A stretch of 64,000 nucleotides of DNA from Flavobacterium sp. (GTDB lineage Bacteria > Bacteroidota > Bacteroidia > Flavobacteriales > Flavobacteriaceae), in assembly GCA_018401995.1 (NCBI GenBank), contig JAGYJR010000011.1, positions 1 to 64,000 of the forward strand. Direction: 5' to 3'. This document shows positions 44,663 to 54,514 of this stretch, in pieces (the stretch's first letter is position 1; the number at the start of each line of letters is the position of its first letter). The notes below the pieces were generated by a model. The model searched no databases. It had not been told where the DNA came from and saw nothing but the letters and a program-made list of their open reading frames with translations. Made by a program: the position numbers and the translations under genes.

Positions 44663-45448
44663 TTAATATATTCCTGAGTAACCTTTCATAATTCCTCTTG
44701 ACGAACTTCTAATGAATTGAATAATTTCATCACGCTCTGGAGTTGCTTCCATTTCAGCTTCAATTATTCCTAAAGCTTGAGAAGTATTGTAATTTTTTTG
44801 GTATAAAATTCGGTAAATATCTTGAATTTCTCTAATTTTTTCAGTGGTAAAACCTCTTCTTCTTAATCCAACGGAATTTATTCCAACGTAAGACAAAGGT
44901 TCTTTTGCCGCTTTTGTGAAGGGCGGTACATCTTTACGAACCAATGAACCTCCAGAAATCATGGCGTGATCACCAATTGAAATAAATTGATGTATTGCAG
45001 CTAAACCACCAATGATAGCATAATTACCAACTGTTACGTGTCCGGCCAAAGCTACACCGTTCACAATAATAGCATTGTCTCCAATATGACAATCATGCGC
45101 AATATGTGCTGTTGCCATAATTAAGCAATTACTGCCAATTCTAGTTTGCCCAGATGCTACAGTTCCTCTATTGATAGTTACACATTCTCTAATAGTTGTA
45201 TTATCGCCGATAACAGCAAGAGAATCTTCACCACCAAATTTCAAATCTTGTGGAACAGCTGAAATTACAGCTCCTGGGAAAATATTGCAATTTTTACCAA
45301 TGCGAGCACCTTCCATAATGGTAACGTTTGAACCAATCCAAGTTCCTTCACCTATTTCAACATTGTTGTGAATAGTTGTGAATGGATCGATTACGACATT
45401 TCTTGCTATTTTGGCACCTGGATGCACATAAGCTAATGGTTGATTCAT
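44663..45448 (-). CDS. lpxA: UDP-N-acetylglucosamine O-acyltransferase LpxA
   Basis: 261 residues: a left-handed parallel beta-helix of hexapeptide repeats from residue 5 to about 185 (VHPGAKIARNVVIDPF, GRTRIG-type segments, NCLIMATAHIAHDCHIGDNA with the catalytic His near 124), then a C-terminal helical domain. It transfers a 3-hydroxyacyl chain to UDP-GlcNAc, the first lipid A step. The operon order lpxD-lpxC/fabZ-lpxA is standard for Bacteroidota. Confidence 0.95.
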   Translation of the reverse strand: MNQPLAYVHPGAKIARNVVIDPFTTIHNNVEIGEGTWIGSNVTIMEGARIGKNCNIFPGAVISAVPQDLKFGGEDSLAVIGDNTTIRECVTINRGTVASGQTRIGSNCLIMATAHIAHDCHIGDNAIIVNGVALAGHVTVGNYAIIGGLAAIHQFISIGDHAMISGGSLVRKDVPPFTKAAKEPLSYVGINSVGLRRRGFTTEKIREIQDIYRILYQKNYNTSQALGIIEAEMEATPERDEIIQFIRSSSRGIMKGYSGIY

Positions 45449-45535
45449 ATATCTTTTAGTTATTAGTAATTAGTGATTAGTGATTAGCATTATATTTAAT
45501 TTTAACTAATTCTAAATTCTATTACTTTGTTTTTA

Positions 45536-46924
45536 CTATTTTACTTTAACAATTTGCGCCATTAATTCGGCTTCTGAAACTAATTTACCATTTGCATACG
45601 CGTAAGCTTGCATGTGACAAATTCCTCTTCTGATAGGAGAAATTAAATCACATTTGAAGAATAAGGTATCACCTGGTAAAACTTTATTTTTGAACTTTAC
45701 ATTATCAATTTTCATGAAATACGTTAAGTAATTTTCTGGATCAGGAACAGTACTTAAAATTAAAATTCCTCCGGTTTGTGCCATGGCTTCAATTTGCAAA
45801 ACCCCTGGCATTACTGGTGCTCCTGGAAAATGTCCAACAAAGAAATCTTCATTCATAGTAACATTTTTCAATCCAACTACATGCGTTTCAGATAATTCCA
45901 AAATTTTATCAACCAATAAGAATGGAGGTCGATGTGGCAATAAATTCATGATTCCATGAATATCCATTACAGGCTCTTTATTGATATCATAGTGAGGAAC
46001 ATTATTGCGTTCTTCTAATTTGATAATCTTAGCCATCTTTTTAGCAAACTGTGTGTTTACATAATGACCAGGCTTATTAGCAATAACTTTTCCTTGAATT
46101 TTTGTTCCAATTAAAGACAAATCTCCTACAACATCTAATAATTTATGACGCGCTGCTTCGTTTGGAAAATGCAACGTCAAATTATCTAAGATTCCATTTG
46201 ATTTAACTGTAATTGTTTCTTTATTAAATGCTTTCTTTAGATTTTCCATAGTTTCTGAAGAAATTTCTTTATCTACATAAACAATAGCATTATTCAAGTC
46301 GCCTCCTTTAATTAGTCCATTATTTAATAACGATTCCAATTCATGTAAGAAACTAAATGTTCTACAATCAGCAATTTCCGATTTGAACTCTTTAATACCT
46401 TTCATAGTTGCGTTTTGAGTACCTAATACCTTAGTACCAAAATCAACCATAGCTGTAATGCAGTATTCTTCAGAAGGAATAACAGTAATTTCACTTCCTG
46501 TAGCTTCATCAACAAAAGAAATAACATCTTTTACAACATATACTTTTCTATCAGCGTCTTGTTCAACAATTCCTACTTTCTCAATTGCTTCAACAAAGTA
46601 TTTCGAAGAACCATCCATAATTGGAAGTTCAGAAGCGTCTAATTCAATGATTACATTATCCAAATCACAACCCACTAAAGCCGCTAAAACGTGCTCTGGT
46701 GTTTGAATCATTACACCTCTTTTCTCTAAATTTGTTCCGCGTTGTGTATTTACAACATAATTTGCATCGGCTTCAATAATAGGTTGCCCTTCTAAATCTA
46801 TTCTTACAAATGTAAAACCATTGTTTACTGGAGCTGGTTTAAAAGTCATTGATACCAATTGACCTGTATGTAAACCAACACCCTTCAAAGAAATTTCTGC
46901 GGCAATTGTTGTTTGCTTCGCCAT
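45536..46924 (-). CDS. lpxC: LpxC-FabZ fusion (deacetylase + hydroxyacyl-ACP dehydratase)
   Basis: 462 residues with two enzymes. Residues 1 to about 305 are LpxC, with ISLKGVGLHTG near 12, the zinc-binding His of TPEHVLAALVG near 75, and AARHKLLDVVGDLSLIG near 257. Residues about 320-462 are FabZ, with LPHRPPFLLVDKI near 335 and the catalytic GHFPGAPVMPGVLQIEAMAQ near 369. It couples lipid A deacetylation with fatty-acid dehydration; the fusion is usual in Bacteroidota. It starts 10 nt after lpxD. Confidence 0.96.
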   Translation of the reverse strand: MAKQTTIAAEISLKGVGLHTGQLVSMTFKPAPVNNGFTFVRIDLEGQPIIEADANYVVNTQRGTNLEKRGVMIQTPEHVLAALVGCDLDNVIIELDASELPIMDGSSKYFVEAIEKVGIVEQDADRKVYVVKDVISFVDEATGSEITVIPSEEYCITAMVDFGTKVLGTQNATMKGIKEFKSEIADCRTFSFLHELESLLNNGLIKGGDLNNAIVYVDKEISSETMENLKKAFNKETITVKSNGILDNLTLHFPNEAARHKLLDVVGDLSLIGTKIQGKVIANKPGHYVNTQFAKKMAKIIKLEERNNVPHYDINKEPVMDIHGIMNLLPHRPPFLLVDKILELSETHVVGLKNVTMNEDFFVGHFPGAPVMPGVLQIEAMAQTGGILILSTVPDPENYLTYFMKIDNVKFKNKVLPGDTLFFKCDLISPIRRGICHMQAYAYANGKLVSEAELMAQIVKVK

Positions 46925-46934
46925 GATTACTTGA

Positions 46935-47963
46935 TTATTTTGAGTTGTTATTATCGTTTTTTAAAGCTTCTAAATCTGCTGCCAGCTTAGGTAAGTTTCT
47001 GAAAATTACAAAAGATTTAGCAAAATCACCATAGTTGAAAGCAGGGGTTCCTTGAACCACTTCTCCAGCTTCTAAATTTTTTCCAATTCCTGATTGTGCC
47101 TGAATTTTTACGCCATCACCTATAACTAAATGACCAGCAAAGCCAACTTGTCCACCAATCAAACAGTTTTTACCAATTTTGGTAGTTCCAGCTATTCCAG
47201 TTTGAGCTGCAATAACTGTATTTTCACCTATCTCTACATTATGTGCTACTTGAATGTGATTATCTAATTTCACTCCTTTTCTAAGGATTGTTGAACCTAA
47301 AGTAGCCCTATCAATAGTAGTACAAGCTCCAATTTCAACATCATCTTCAATAATTACATTACCAATTTGAGGAATTTTTCGATAGGAACCGTTTTCTTGT
47401 GGCGCAAAACCAAATCCATCGGAACCAATTATACTTCCTGAATGAATAATACAGTTGTTACCAATTACTGTTTCTGAATAAATTCGTACTCCTGCAAAGA
47501 AAACACAATCATCACCTATTGTCACATTATCACCAATGAAACTGTTAGGATAAATTTTAACATTTTTACCAATCGTTACATTTTTGCCTACATAACAAAA
47601 ACTTCCTAAATACAAATCAGGACCATAAGTAACATTTTCTGAAATTACAGAAGGTTGCTCAATACCTGATTTCATTAATTTGACTTGATTGTAGTATTCT
47701 AATAATTGAGAAAATGATTGATATGCATCTTCTACTCTTATCAAAGTTGTGGTAATTTCTTGCTCTGCCTCAAAAGTTTTATTTACAATTGTAATAGTCG
47801 CTTGAGTAGAATAGATATAATTATTGTATTTTGGATTAGCAAGAAATGTTAAAGAACCTTCCGTTCCTTCTTCAATTTTAGCCAATTTAAAGACTTCTGC
47901 ATTAGGATTTCCTACTACTTCGCCTTGTAAAATTCCTGCTATTTGAGCTGCTGTAAACTTCAT
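46935..47963 (-). CDS. lpxD: UDP-3-O-(3-hydroxyacyl)glucosamine N-acyltransferase LpxD
   Basis: 342 residues. The N-terminal uridine-binding domain has [14 protein letters not shown] near 34. Hexapeptide beta-helix repeats follow, with [13 protein letters not shown] near 178 and [21 protein letters not shown] near 238 holding the catalytic His. It adds the second acyl chain in lipid A synthesis. It heads the lpx gene run and lies 77 nt from the HD phosphohydrolase gene upstream. Confidence 0.95.
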   Translation of the reverse strand: MKFTAAQIAGILQGEVVGNPNAEVFKLAKIEEGTEGSLTFLANPKYNNYIYSTQATITIVNKTFEAEQEITTTLIRVEDAYQSFSQLLEYYNQVKLMKSGIEQPSVISENVTYGPDLYLGSFCYVGKNVTIGKNVKIYPNSFIGDNVTIGDDCVFFAGVRIYSETVIGNNCIIHSGSIIGSDGFGFAPQENGSYRKIPQIGNVIIEDDVEIGACTTIDRATLGSTILRKGVKLDNHIQVAHNVEIGENTVIAAQTGIAGTTKIGKNCLIGGQVGFAGHLVIGDGVKIQAQSGIGKNLEAGEVVQGTPAFNYGDFAKSFVIFRNLPKLAADLEALKNDNNNSK

Positions 47964-48040
47964 TTATTTATTTTATTCGATTGAATCAGACCACATGAAA
48001 CCACTTCATCTTGGCAAAAATATAAAATTTAATTAAAACG

Positions 48041-49276
48041 CTATGCATCTAGCATCACTTTTGGAAAGCAAATAAAATATTTAGTCACTGGTTTTGATAA
48101 AGCTTTCAAATGCAATTGGTCTGATGCTTCTACAACATCTTCAACCGTTTTGTCTTTCTTAAGTATACGTATAGGCTCGCTCGACTTACTGTAAGCTTGA
48201 TTTTTTAACTTGCCTTTAAACACAAAATAATCCGCTTCCTTGTCTGAAATTTTCGCATAAGTAATGAATTTATTTTTAATGGCTAACAAATTCTCTTTAT
48301 TGGGTTTATCATCTGTCATTTGAATCTTTAGTAAATCACGATTCAATATCATTTTACATAAAGATTGTAACACAAAATCATCATGAAATTGCCATGTTTT
48401 TATTGCTCCCATTACATCGTAATCATCCAAAAAAGCAAACTTATCCAAAACACTTTTATTAAAATCTGCTAAAGAAATTCTATTTTGCATAAAAAATTGC
48501 AAAGGTTCGCTACATGGTAAAGTTATTCCTTTTTGAGTCAACTCTTTTGCGCGTTTTAGAATTTTGGTCAGAATTAATTCTGCAACAACACTGGTTTTAT
48601 GCAAATACGCTTGCCAATACATCAATCTTCGGGCAACCAAAAATTTTTCTACCGAATAAATTCCTTTTTCTTCAATGACCAAAACATCATCTTGCACATG
48701 CATCATTTGGATTAATCGTTCGCTGTTTATATTTCCTTCAGCAACTCCGCTGTAAAAACTATCTCGCTTTAGATAATCCATTCGATCCATATCTAACTGA
48801 CTTGAAATCAATTGCAACATGAATTTTCTGTGATATTCGCCTTTAAATACTTGAATCGCAAGTTCTAATTTGCCATCAAATTCTTTATTCAATTGCTCCA
48901 TGAAAAGCAACGATAATTCTTCGTGATGCACTTCTTCTACAATGCTGTGTTCCATAGCGTGACTATACGGACCGTGACCAATGTCATGAAGCAATATAGC
49001 AATATACAAGGCGTTTTCTTCTTTTTCCGAAATTGAAACACCTTTAAATTGTAAAGTTTGAACCGCTTTTTGCATGATATGCATGCAGCCTAACGCATGA
49101 TGAAAACGTGTGTGATGCGCTCCAGGATAAACCAAATATGACATTCCCATTTGCGAAATACGACGCAAACGTTGAAAATAAGGATGCTGAATTAAATCGT
49201 AAATTAAAGAATTAGGAATGGTAATAAAACCATAAATGGGATCGTTGAATATTTTGAGTTTATTGGTTTGGCTCAC
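48041..49276 (-). CDS. HD-domain phosphohydrolase (dNTPase-like)
   Basis: 411 residues with the HD metal-binding motif set: HTRFHHALGC near 54, ALYIAILLHDIGHGPYSH near 88-105 and SSQLDMDRMDYLKRD near 160-175. It belongs to the family of HD proteins related to dGTP triphosphohydrolases and SAMHD1. Substrate use is not established. A TACATTTG -7 box on the minus strand (near 49290) precedes it, and the divergent porX starts 134 nt away. Confidence 0.88.
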   Translation of the reverse strand: MSQTNKLKIFNDPIYGFITIPNSLIYDLIQHPYFQRLRRISQMGMSYLVYPGAHHTRFHHALGCMHIMQKAVQTLQFKGVSISEKEENALYIAILLHDIGHGPYSHAMEHSIVEEVHHEELSLLFMEQLNKEFDGKLELAIQVFKGEYHRKFMLQLISSQLDMDRMDYLKRDSFYSGVAEGNINSERLIQMMHVQDDVLVIEEKGIYSVEKFLVARRLMYWQAYLHKTSVVAELILTKILKRAKELTQKGITLPCSEPLQFFMQNRISLADFNKSVLDKFAFLDDYDVMGAIKTWQFHDDFVLQSLCKMILNRDLLKIQMTDDKPNKENLLAIKNKFITYAKISDKEADYFVFKGKLKNQAYSKSSEPIRILKKDKTVEDVVEASDQLHLKALSKPVTKYFICFPKVMLDA

Positions 49277-49410
49277 AAGTTTAAATTTTGATTAGCAAAT
49301 GTAGGGATTTTTTGCAAATGGAATTGTTTAAAACTTATATGAAAATTTTATACAATATTTAATACAAACCTCGTTTAATAAATAGTAACTTGCACACAAA
49401 TTAAGAAGAA

Positions 49411-50964
49411 ATGAGCCAAATAAAAATACTTTGGGTAGACGATGAAATTGATTTATTGAAACCACACATTCTTTTTTTAGAAAAGAAAAATTACCACGTA
49501 ACGACTTGTAATAACGGGCAAGATGCTATTGAATTATTTGATGAAAATAATTTTGACATTGTTTTCCTTGATGAAAATATGCCAGGTTTGAGTGGCTTAG
49601 AAACTTTATCCGAATTAAAAGAAAAAAAAGCTTCAGTTCCGGTGATTATGATTACCAAAAGTGAAGAAGAATATATCATGGAAGAAGCAATCGGTTCTAA
49701 AATTGCCGATTATTTGATAAAACCAGTGAATCCGAATCAAATTCTATTGAGTTTGAAGAAAAACTTAGATCATTCGCGTTTGGTTTCTGAAAAAACTACA
49801 TTGGATTATCAGAAAGAATTCCGAAAAATTGCTATGGATATGGCAATGGTAAATTCTTATGAAGATTGGGTAGAATTGTATAAGAAGTTGGTATATTGGG
49901 AAATGGAATTAGAAAATATTGAAGACCAAAGTATGGTTGAAATATTAGATAGCCAGAAAGCCGAAGCGAATGTGCAATTTGGAAAATTTATCGAGCGAAA
50001 TTACGAAGATTGGTTTACCTCTAATGCGGATAAACCTATTTTGTCTCATGAAATTTTTGGCACTTACGTAGCGCCAGAAATCAGAAAAAAAGACAAACCA
50101 ATTTTATTTGTAGTTATTGACAATTTGCGTTACGACCAATGGAAAGCCTTTGAAAGTATTGTAAACAATTATTATAAGTTAGAAAAAGAATCGTGCTACT
50201 ACTCTATTCTTCCAACGGCTACGCAATATGCAAGAAATGCTATTTTCTCTGGATTATTGCCATTGGATATGGAAAAAAAATATCCGCAATACTGGAAAAA
50301 CGATGTAGATGATGGCGGAAAAAACTTATTCGAAGGCGAATTTTTAACTGAACAACTAAAACGTTTGGGATTAAACATCAAACAAGAATATTACAAAATT
50401 ACCAATTTTAAAGATGGGAAGAAATTAGCTGAAAATTTCAAATCATTAAAAGATAACGACTTAACTACAATTGTTTATAATTTCGTGGATATGCTTTCAC
50501 ATGCCAAAACGGAAATGGAAGTAGTTAAAGAATTAGCATCTGATGATAAAGCGTATCGATCATTAACGGTGAGTTGGTTTAAAAATTCACCTTTATTAGA
50601 TATCATCCAACAAGCTCAAAAGCAAGGTTTCCGTTTGATTTTAACTACTGACCACGGAACTATTAACTGTAAAAACCCGTCAAAAGTAATTGGTGATAAA
50701 AACACCAGTTTGAATCTTCGTTATAAAACCGGAAGAAGCTTAACTTATGAAGACAAAGATGTTTACGCAGTGAAAGATCCAAAGAAAATTGGTTTACCAG
50801 CATTAAATATGAGCAGCTCTTTTATTTTTGCGAAAAACGATTTATTTTTGGCATATGTAAATAACTTCAATCATTATGCGAGTTATTATCGAAATACTTA
50901 CCAACACGGTGGAATTTCTTTGGAAGAAATGGTAATTCCGTTTTTAGTTCTAGAACCAAGGTAA
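49411..50964 (+). CDS. porX: PorX, response regulator with PglZ phosphatase domain
   Basis: 517 residues: receiver domain (DDE at 10-12, phospho-acceptor Asp54 in FLDENMPG, Lys near 104), then a linker, then a PglZ/alkaline-phosphatase-like domain with FVVIDNLRYDQW near 230, the nucleophile-type Thr in SILPTATQYARNA near 270, and LTTDHGTI near 412. PorX with the sensor PorY controls type IX secretion in Porphyromonas and Flavobacterium and hydrolyses cyclic oligonucleotides in P. gingivalis. No porY is adjacent, which is usual. Confidence 0.93.
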   Translation: MSQIKILWVDDEIDLLKPHILFLEKKNYHVTTCNNGQDAIELFDENNFDIVFLDENMPGLSGLETLSELKEKKASVPVIMITKSEEEYIMEEAIGSKIADYLIKPVNPNQILLSLKKNLDHSRLVSEKTTLDYQKEFRKIAMDMAMVNSYEDWVELYKKLVYWEMELENIEDQSMVEILDSQKAEANVQFGKFIERNYEDWFTSNADKPILSHEIFGTYVAPEIRKKDKPILFVVIDNLRYDQWKAFESIVNNYYKLEKESCYYSILPTATQYARNAIFSGLLPLDMEKKYPQYWKNDVDDGGKNLFEGEFLTEQLKRLGLNIKQEYYKITNFKDGKKLAENFKSLKDNDLTTIVYNFVDMLSHAKTEMEVVKELASDDKAYRSLTVSWFKNSPLLDIIQQAQKQGFRLILTTDHGTINCKNPSKVIGDKNTSLNLRYKTGRSLTYEDKDVYAVKDPKKIGLPALNMSSSFIFAKNDLFLAYVNNFNHYASYYRNTYQHGGISLEEMVIPFLVLEPR

Positions 50965-50994
50965 GACGAATGTTCAGTAAAGTTATAAATTAAT

Positions 50995-51408
50995 ATGACC
51001 ATAATTTACAGTTTAGAAGAAATCAATGCTATTGCAAAACAAATTCTTGCTACACCATTATTAAAGAAAATCATCATATTTCACGCACCAATGGGAGCTG
51101 GAAAAACTACATTAATTAAGGAATTAGTAAAAGAATTGGGTGTGAAAGATAATTCGAGTAGTCCAACGTTCTCTTTAGTAAATGAATACCGAACGACAGT
51201 TGGTGAACCCGTTTATCATTTTGATTTGTATCGATTAAATTCGGAGGAAGAAGCTTATGATATGGGAGTAGACGAATATTTTTACTCTGGCAATTGGTGT
51301 TTTATTGAGTGGCCTGAAAAGACTCCAAATTTAATTCCAATCGATCATGCTTCAATCACCATTAAAGTATTACCAAACGATAAAAGAGAATTAGTTTTTA
51401 AAAATTAA
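50995..51408 (+). CDS. tsaE: tRNA threonylcarbamoyladenosine biosynthesis ATPase TsaE
   Basis: 137 residues with Walker A GAGKTT near 34-39, SSPTFSLVNEY near 60, HFDLYRLNSEEE near 76 and FIEWPE near 104. It works with TsaB and TsaD in t6A37 tRNA modification; tsaD is also in this window at 62.5 kb. It starts 30 nt after porX and ends in a good terminator, so the pair is probably co-transcribed. Confidence 0.95.
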   Translation: MTIIYSLEEINAIAKQILATPLLKKIIIFHAPMGAGKTTLIKELVKELGVKDNSSSPTFSLVNEYRTTVGEPVYHFDLYRLNSEEEAYDMGVDEYFYSGNWCFIEWPEKTPNLIPIDHASITIKVLPNDKRELVFKN

Positions 51409-51414
51409 TACAAT

Positions 51415-51451
51415 AAGAGAATAGCGATTTAAAGTCCTATTCTCTTTTTTT
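51415..51451 (+). terminator. Terminator after porX-tsaE
   Basis: AAGAGAATAG / CTATTCTCTT gives a perfect 10 bp stem with a 12 nt loop and a T-run. Confidence 0.85.
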
Positions 51452-51521
51452 CTAAAACTATTTCCACATCTTTAAAAATATTCTTAAATTGGCTAAATTA
51501 AACACAACTCAATAGCAACTC

Positions 51522-52712
51522 ATGTACAGTCCGTTTTCAAAATCACAATTGCTTCCGCAAGAAGAAAAACTAGAAATTGCTCGTCATAAAAGTGATTTGT
51601 TCATTGGTATACCAAAAGAAACTTCCTATCAAGAGCGTCGCATTTGTTTGACTCCAGATGCTGTGAGTTCGCTTGTTTTTTACGGACATCGCGTGATGAT
51701 TGAAGCAGGAGCTGGTTTGAGTTCGAGTTATACAGATAAAGAGTACAGTGATGCTGGTGCTGAAGTGACCAATGATACTAAAAAAGTATTCAGTTGTCCC
51801 ATGATTTTAAAGGTTGAACCACCTACTCTGGCTGAAATTGACATGATGAACCCGCAGACTATTTTGATTTCTGCTATTCAATTAAAAACTCAGAAAAAGA
51901 GTTATTTTGAAGCATTGGCAACTAAGAGAATTACAGCATTGGCATTCGAATTTATAAAAGACGAAGACGGTTCGTATCCTGCAGTGAAATCCTTGTCAGA
52001 AATTGCTGGTATTGCATCCATTCATATTGCGGCTGAATTGATGATAAATCAAAACATTGGTAAAGGTTTATTGTTTGGTAATATTACTGGAGTTCCACCT
52101 ACAGAAGTTGTTATTCTTGGAGCTGGAACTGTAGCCGAATTTGCAGCAAGAACCGCACTAGGCTTAGGAGCAAGCGTAAAAGTTTTCGATAATTCTATTA
52201 CCAAATTAAGACGCTTACAAAACACCTTGAATCAAAGAATTTTCACATCAACTATACAAGAAAAATCATTATTGAAGGCATTGCGTCGTTGCGATGTTGC
52301 TATTGGAGCGATGCGAGGAAAAAACAGAACACCAATTGTGGTTACAGAAACTATGGTCGAACACATGAAAAAAGGTGCTGTTATAGTTGATGTAAGTATT
52401 GATACAGGTGGTTGTTTTGAAACTTCAGAAATTACAACACATGATAAACCTACATTCATCAAAAATAATGTGATTCATTATTGTGTACCCAATATTCCCT
52501 CGCGTTATTCCAAAACGGCTTCATTATCTATAAGTAACATCATAACTCCGTTTTTATTGAATATTGCTGAAGATGGCGGAATTGAAAGCGCTATAAGATG
52601 CAACAGAGGTTTAAAAAACGGAATTTATTTTTATCATGGATTACTAACCAATAAATCAATAGCCGATTGGTTTCATTTAGAACACCGCGATATTAATTTA
52701 ATTGTATTCTAA
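51522..52712 (+). CDS. ald: Alanine dehydrogenase
   Basis: 396 residues of the alanine dehydrogenase/PNT-alpha family: FIGIPKETSYQERRICLTPDAV near 29-50 (substrate Arg), ILKVEPPT near 92, and a Rossmann loop VILGAGTVAEFAART near 197. It converts alanine to pyruvate and ammonia with NAD. The missing PNT-type membrane subunits and the length favour Ald over transhydrogenase. It stands alone after the tsaE terminator. Confidence 0.88.
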   Translation: MYSPFSKSQLLPQEEKLEIARHKSDLFIGIPKETSYQERRICLTPDAVSSLVFYGHRVMIEAGAGLSSSYTDKEYSDAGAEVTNDTKKVFSCPMILKVEPPTLAEIDMMNPQTILISAIQLKTQKKSYFEALATKRITALAFEFIKDEDGSYPAVKSLSEIAGIASIHIAAELMINQNIGKGLLFGNITGVPPTEVVILGAGTVAEFAARTALGLGASVKVFDNSITKLRRLQNTLNQRIFTSTIQEKSLLKALRRCDVAIGAMRGKNRTPIVVTETMVEHMKKGAVIVDVSIDTGGCFETSEITTHDKPTFIKNNVIHYCVPNIPSRYSKTASLSISNIITPFLLNIAEDGGIESAIRCNRGLKNGIYFYHGLLTNKSIADWFHLEHRDINLIVF

Positions 52713-52773
52713 TTTTTACAAACTATTCTAAAATCAGCATTAAAAATAGTAACTTTGCCAAAAATTAAAAGAA

Positions 52774-53160
52774 ATGAAATTTAAATTCCGTTTGGCTTAT
52801 TATATGTTTGGTTTACTCTTAGGAGCCATTTTTGTTGTTTACTTTTTGGGAGCAAAAGCTGAATCAAGAGATGTTGAATTTTGCTATTTACCAAATTGCC
52901 GTGCATTAAAAGATTTACGAAGCAAACCAATCTCCTATTCTGAACAAGCTCAAGGCGTTTTAAGCGAAAATTGGATTTCTTTAGACGACATTAAATTAAG
53001 TATGAAACATGGAGATATAGATTTTTCAAAAAGTAACGAGCCATATAAAAACGGAAAAATTTATTTAATTGAAGGGAAAACCACTCAAAATGAAGAAATT
53101 ATAATTACAATGATAAATTACACCGATAGAGTTGTTCTAGAAGACATCAAAAAAAAGTAA
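52774..53160 (+). CDS. DUF4258 protein with membrane anchor
   Basis: 128 residues with one N-terminal membrane helix (about 6-26) and a soluble DUF4258-like domain (SMKHGDIDFSKSNEPYKNGKIYLIEG, about residues 75-100, then IIITMINYTDRVVLEDIKKK). DUF4258 proteins have no settled function. A TAACTTTG -7 box lies about 20 nt upstream of the ATG. Confidence 0.8.
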   Translation: MKFKFRLAYYMFGLLLGAIFVVYFLGAKAESRDVEFCYLPNCRALKDLRSKPISYSEQAQGVLSENWISLDDIKLSMKHGDIDFSKSNEPYKNGKIYLIEGKTTQNEEIIITMINYTDRVVLEDIKKK

Positions 53161-53177
53161 TTTTTTCAAAAAAACTC

Positions 53178-53207
53178 TTGCAAATATAAATATTCAGTGT
53201 ATATTTG
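53178..53207 (+). promoter_or_regulatory. tRNA-Val promoter, TTG-N19-TATATTTG
   Basis: TTG at 53178-53180, a 19 nt spacer and TATATTTG at 53200-53207, 35 nt upstream of the tRNA 5' end. It is a near-perfect consensus, as expected for a strongly expressed stable RNA. Confidence 0.82.
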
Positions 53208-53242
53208 CACTCGCATTACGGTAATAGTAAAGCATTTTATTG

Positions 53243-53320
53243 GGGCGATTAGCTCAGCTGGTTCAGAGCACCTCGTTTACACCGAGGGGGTCGGGGGTTC
53301 GAACCCCTCATCGCCCACCA
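53243..53320 (+). tRNA. tRNA-Val (anticodon TAC)
   Basis: 78 nt including encoded CCA. The acceptor stem GGGCGAT / ATCGCCC, D-arm with GCTCAGCTGGTTCAGAGC, anticodon stem CCTCG / CGAGG with loop TTTACAC (anticodon TAC), and T-arm GGGGGTTCGAACCCC are all intact. It reads valine codons GUA and GUG. It stands as a single tRNA gene with its own promoter and terminator. Confidence 0.97.
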
Positions 53321-53325
53321 TTTTA

Positions 53326-53355
53326 AATCCTACATTTTTTAATGTGGGATTTTTT
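53326..53355 (+). terminator. Terminator after tRNA-Val
   Basis: AATCCTACATT / AATGTGGGATT forms an 11 bp stem with one G-T pair and a T4 loop, followed by a T-run. Confidence 0.88.
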
Positions 53356-53378
53356 GTTTAAAAAAATTAAAAATTTTT

Positions 53379-54149
53379 ATGCCTGATTCCTCTTTCTCAC
53401 TAAACAAACTTGCCACATTTAAAACTACAGATTTTCCAGAAAGACCAACTTTAGTTTTTCTTCATGATTCTTTGGGATGTATTGAGCTTTGGCGTGATTT
53501 TCCGGTTTTGTTAGGGAATTTAACGCGATGTAATGTTTTGGTTTATGACCGTCAAGGTTACGGCAAATCGAAACCTTTTGATAGTATTGAAAGAACTAAC
53601 GATTACATGGAAATTGAGGCTGATGTACTTCATCAAGTTTTGGAAGAAAATAAAGTTGATAAAGCAATTTTGTTTGGTCACAGTGATGGCGGCTCCATTG
53701 CGCTTATTGCTGCGGCAAAATATCCAGAGAAAATTTTAGGAATCATTACAGAAGGTGCTCACGTTTTTGTCGAAAATGTTACCATCAACGGAATAAAAGA
53801 AGCTATTATAGCATTCGAAACTACTAATTTGAAGCAAAAGCTGGAAAAGTATCATGGAAATAATACTAATGATTTGTTTTGGGCTTGGGCAAAAACTTGG
53901 ACTACTCCAACATTCGCTGATTGGAATATAGAACATTTTTTATCCCAAATTTCTTGTCCGGCTCTAGTTATTCAAGGTGAAGATGATGAATTTGGTACCT
54001 TATTGCAAGTAGATAAAATTGTGAATCAAGTGAATGGAAACGTTGAGAAATTAGTTATTCCAAACGTAAAACATACACCACATAAAGAAGTTCCTGAATT
54101 GATTTTGGAGCAAAGTTTAAATTTTATAAAAAAATTAATTAAAGAATAA
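53379..54149 (+). CDS. Alpha/beta hydrolase
   Basis: 256 residues with the alpha/beta-hydrolase fold: HDSLGC near 30 (oxyanion region), the nucleophile elbow GHSDGGS near 108 (Ser110), the acid residue in GEDDEFG near 210 and the catalytic His in NVKHTPHKE near 235. There is no signal peptide. The substrate cannot be inferred; small esters are typical for this group. It lies after the tRNA terminator. Confidence 0.87.
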   Translation: MPDSSFSLNKLATFKTTDFPERPTLVFLHDSLGCIELWRDFPVLLGNLTRCNVLVYDRQGYGKSKPFDSIERTNDYMEIEADVLHQVLEENKVDKAILFGHSDGGSIALIAAAKYPEKILGIITEGAHVFVENVTINGIKEAIIAFETTNLKQKLEKYHGNNTNDLFWAWAKTWTTPTFADWNIEHFLSQISCPALVIQGEDDEFGTLLQVDKIVNQVNGNVEKLVIPNVKHTPHKEVPELILEQSLNFIKKLIKE

Positions 54150-54157
54150 ATCTTCTT

Positions 54158-54505
54158 TTAGCCATCAGTCACTTTTATACTACTTACTTTTTCATCAGAA
54201 TCAAAATAGAGCCTTAAATTTCCTGTATTTATTCCTTTTTTAGAATATCCTAAATAATAATAAAATTCATTGTTTACTTTATTATCTGGGTTTCCGAGTA
54301 AATCAATAATTTCTGATTTAGTTTTTCCAACTAATTCATAATCATTCCTTAAGCTATTCATCATATCCCAGCGCAATGACCAATTTTCTTCAGCATTTAG
54401 ATTTGCGTTTTTCCATTGTTCACTATCGAATGGTATACCAGAAATATTTCCACAGGAAATTGGAAGAAGAAAAAAAATGAAATAAAGTAAGAATAAATTT
54501 TTCAT
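54158..54505 (-). CDS. Small lipoprotein, BamE/SmpA-like layout
   Basis: 115 residues with a lipoprotein signal peptide ending LPISC (Cys near 18). The mature part has MVGKSKSEI-like VGKTKSEIIDLLGNPD near 60-75, then YYYLGYSKKG and a C-terminal strand pair (RLYFDSDEKVSSIKVTDG). The K-x-x-V/I-x-x-LG-x-P pattern is that of the BamE/SmpA-OmlA fold. The match is by pattern only, so its role is uncertain. Confidence 0.75.
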   Translation of the reverse strand: MKNLFLLYFIFFLLPISCGNISGIPFDSEQWKNANLNAEENWSLRWDMMNSLRNDYELVGKTKSEIIDLLGNPDNKVNNEFYYYLGYSKKGINTGNLRLYFDSDEKVSSIKVTDG

Positions 54506-54514
54506 TGTATTGAA

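Noticed and set aside
45450..45490. Functional element in the GTGATTAG-type repeats before lpxA (also near 25440 and 40370)
   Set aside because: Short AT-rich reiterations without structure; probably neutral sequence.
51522..52712. Transhydrogenase alpha subunit (PntA)
   Set aside because: No membrane segments and no pntB next to it; alanine dehydrogenase fits better.
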